DNA of 64,000 bases from Phoronis australis (lineage: Eukaryota; Phoronida; Phoronidae). Below, piece after piece: positions 62,737-64,000 of this stretch. The first letter of the stretch is position 1; every line of letters starts with the position of its first letter. Under the pieces are notes generated by a model, which searched no databases, was not told where the DNA came from, and saw only the letters and a list, made by a program, of their open reading frames with translations. The position numbers were made by a program, and so were the translations under genes. The stretch lies in assembly GCA_002633005.1 (NCBI GenBank), contig NMRA01000280.1, forward strand, positions 123,564 to 187,563, written 5' to 3'.

Positions 62737-64000
62737 GTATTGATTAAGCTTATGGAGAATGTTCATACTGTGTCTAGTGGTGCAATAATTTACCAACAGT
62801 GGTGTTCCTTTTTGTCAAAGCAACAATAAAGCCGTGTCTTCTGTCTCTAACCCACTTTTGATGTAGGTCACTCTCTGTTATAAAATCAGTCTCATCTTTT
62901 TCCTCACACAGATTATGGTAAAATTGTAATCAATTTAGAACACAATATGACCAACAGACATGAGTGAAATGTAATTTTTTCACTTTTTCATAAAACACGA
63001 CTAGCATGAAACAAATGCTATAACATTTGTAAATATCTATACCATAGCTACTATCAGACAACAAGAGAAATTGTGCGCATTCATAACTATGTTAGACACC
63101 TTTGAAATATGAAAAAGACCAATTTTGGCAATTATTTTTGTCCTAAATGGGTGAGATTTCAACATAGGAATAATTTTCAGGCTGACAAAGAGCTGACAGG
63201 TCGTTATTGCTTCTGGTCAGGCCATTAAGTTGCTTGCCACAGCAGGATAGCTGAAGTTTTTAATGCAGTATGACGGTCAGATGAATTCGAGGCGATTTCT
63301 GTAACCAATTTCAAATTGAGGAATGAATGAGAAGGCAATGACATTGCTGTGTTAGAGCAAATATGCCTGTTAAGAAAGTTTTTTAACACTGTAACACTGT
63401 CTACAGCGGCTTAAAGACATTAGCAATTTGCTTAAGGAACAAAGGTTTCGATTTGTCCAGTTGTTTTTTCATGTATTAAGTTGGAAATATGTTCTCATGG
63501 TAGAGCTTGTTAAAAGAATACGACGTTATCTCAAGTAGTGAGAAGAGTTCAACTGTCAAGATATTAAATGTCCTTGAAATGAGGTTGCACCATCTTTTTA
63601 AGTCCCATATTGTGCTATCTTGGTCAAGCTAAAATTTGAAATTAAGTCAACTTAGCAAGTATGAATCTTCTTCTTAAAGCAACCGATAAATCCTATTCGG
63701 TCCATGGTTTCATCATGTGAATAGGAACCCTAACTCACTGTATTAAAAAAACAAAAAATGAAGGGTTCCACCCCAAAACATGGACGAAAACAATCATGGT
63801 TTTCAAAGATGGTGCTATAAGATAGCCAGGGTAGAATAAATGATTGGCTCTCTACAAGGCATTTGCATAATGAGTGCACTTTCTGTTGAATATCTTCCCG
63901 AAATTTCTGCACCACAGTTATGGCGATTGTAATGATCTTGAAAGAAACAAAACAATGCCTTAAATGTATTCCCAGTATAATTTTAAGCTAGATGCAGAGC
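62737..64000 (+). other. VEPH1 intron 9 (to window end)
   Basis: It contains a foldback copy split by a MITE (62835-63235) and a possible repeat at about 63590-63960 related to 60.9 kb. No further exon is recognised before the window ends. Confidence 0.55.
62923..63172 (+). mobile_element. Mariner/pogo-like MITE nested in a foldback copy
   Basis: It starts TATGGTAAAATTG, contains GAACACAATATGACCAACAG and TTGGCAATTATTTTTGTCC, and ends GGGTGAGATTTCAACATA. The surrounding foldback sequence continues on both sides, with TA at each junction. Confidence 0.78.

Overview
This window looks like nuclear DNA from an invertebrate animal. It is AT-rich and intron-rich, with GT-AG introns, large introns and intergenic spaces, and many short non-autonomous transposons, tRNA-type SINE heads and microsatellites. 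All three genes are animal families. A marine invertebrate, possibly a mollusc or other lophotrochozoan, is my guess, but nothing here fixes the phylum.

Three protein-coding genes can be reconstructed exon by exon with an unbroken reading frame. (1) On the + strand at 6128-34131 is a complete synaptotagmin-like protein (Slp/granuphilin/bitesize family): 14 coding exons, 1302 codons plus stop, with an N-terminal Rab27-binding SHD/FYVE-type zinc finger, a very long Ser-rich linker and tandem C2 domains. (2) On the - strand at 47689-39792 is a complete PRMT3 (type I protein arginine methyltransferase with N-terminal C2H2 zinc finger): 10 coding exons, 521 codons plus stop. (3) On the + strand from 51770, running out of the window after 62736, are the first nine coding exons (589 codons) of VEPH1/melted. 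Its C-terminal PH domain lies outside.

SYTL and PRMT3 converge, with 5.7 kb between their stop codons. PRMT3 and VEPH1 diverge, with 4.1 kb between their start codons. The genes are functionally unrelated (Rab27 membrane traffic, ribosomal-protein methylation, insulin/TGF-beta signalling) and I see no reason to think they act together.

The rest is repeats. There is a mariner/pogo-like MITE family with about 22-bp inverted ends (at least eight copies, two nested in other repeats with TA target sites), a foldback family of about 300 bp (about ten copies), a 616-bp pogo-like element with 16-bp perfect inverted repeats, an unclassified 1-kb element with palindromic ends, and two copies of a larger unclassified repeat.

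The most unusual signal is in VEPH1 intron 2. The 5' splice site of coding exon 2 has been tandemly copied nine times with a 39-bp (13-codon) period, with no in-frame stop. The array fuses the exon end, the donor site and a MITE terminus, and could yield a ladder of isoforms differing by 13 residues. A second tandem duplication seeded from coding sequence copies the stop-codon exon of SYTL about three times into its 3' UTR.
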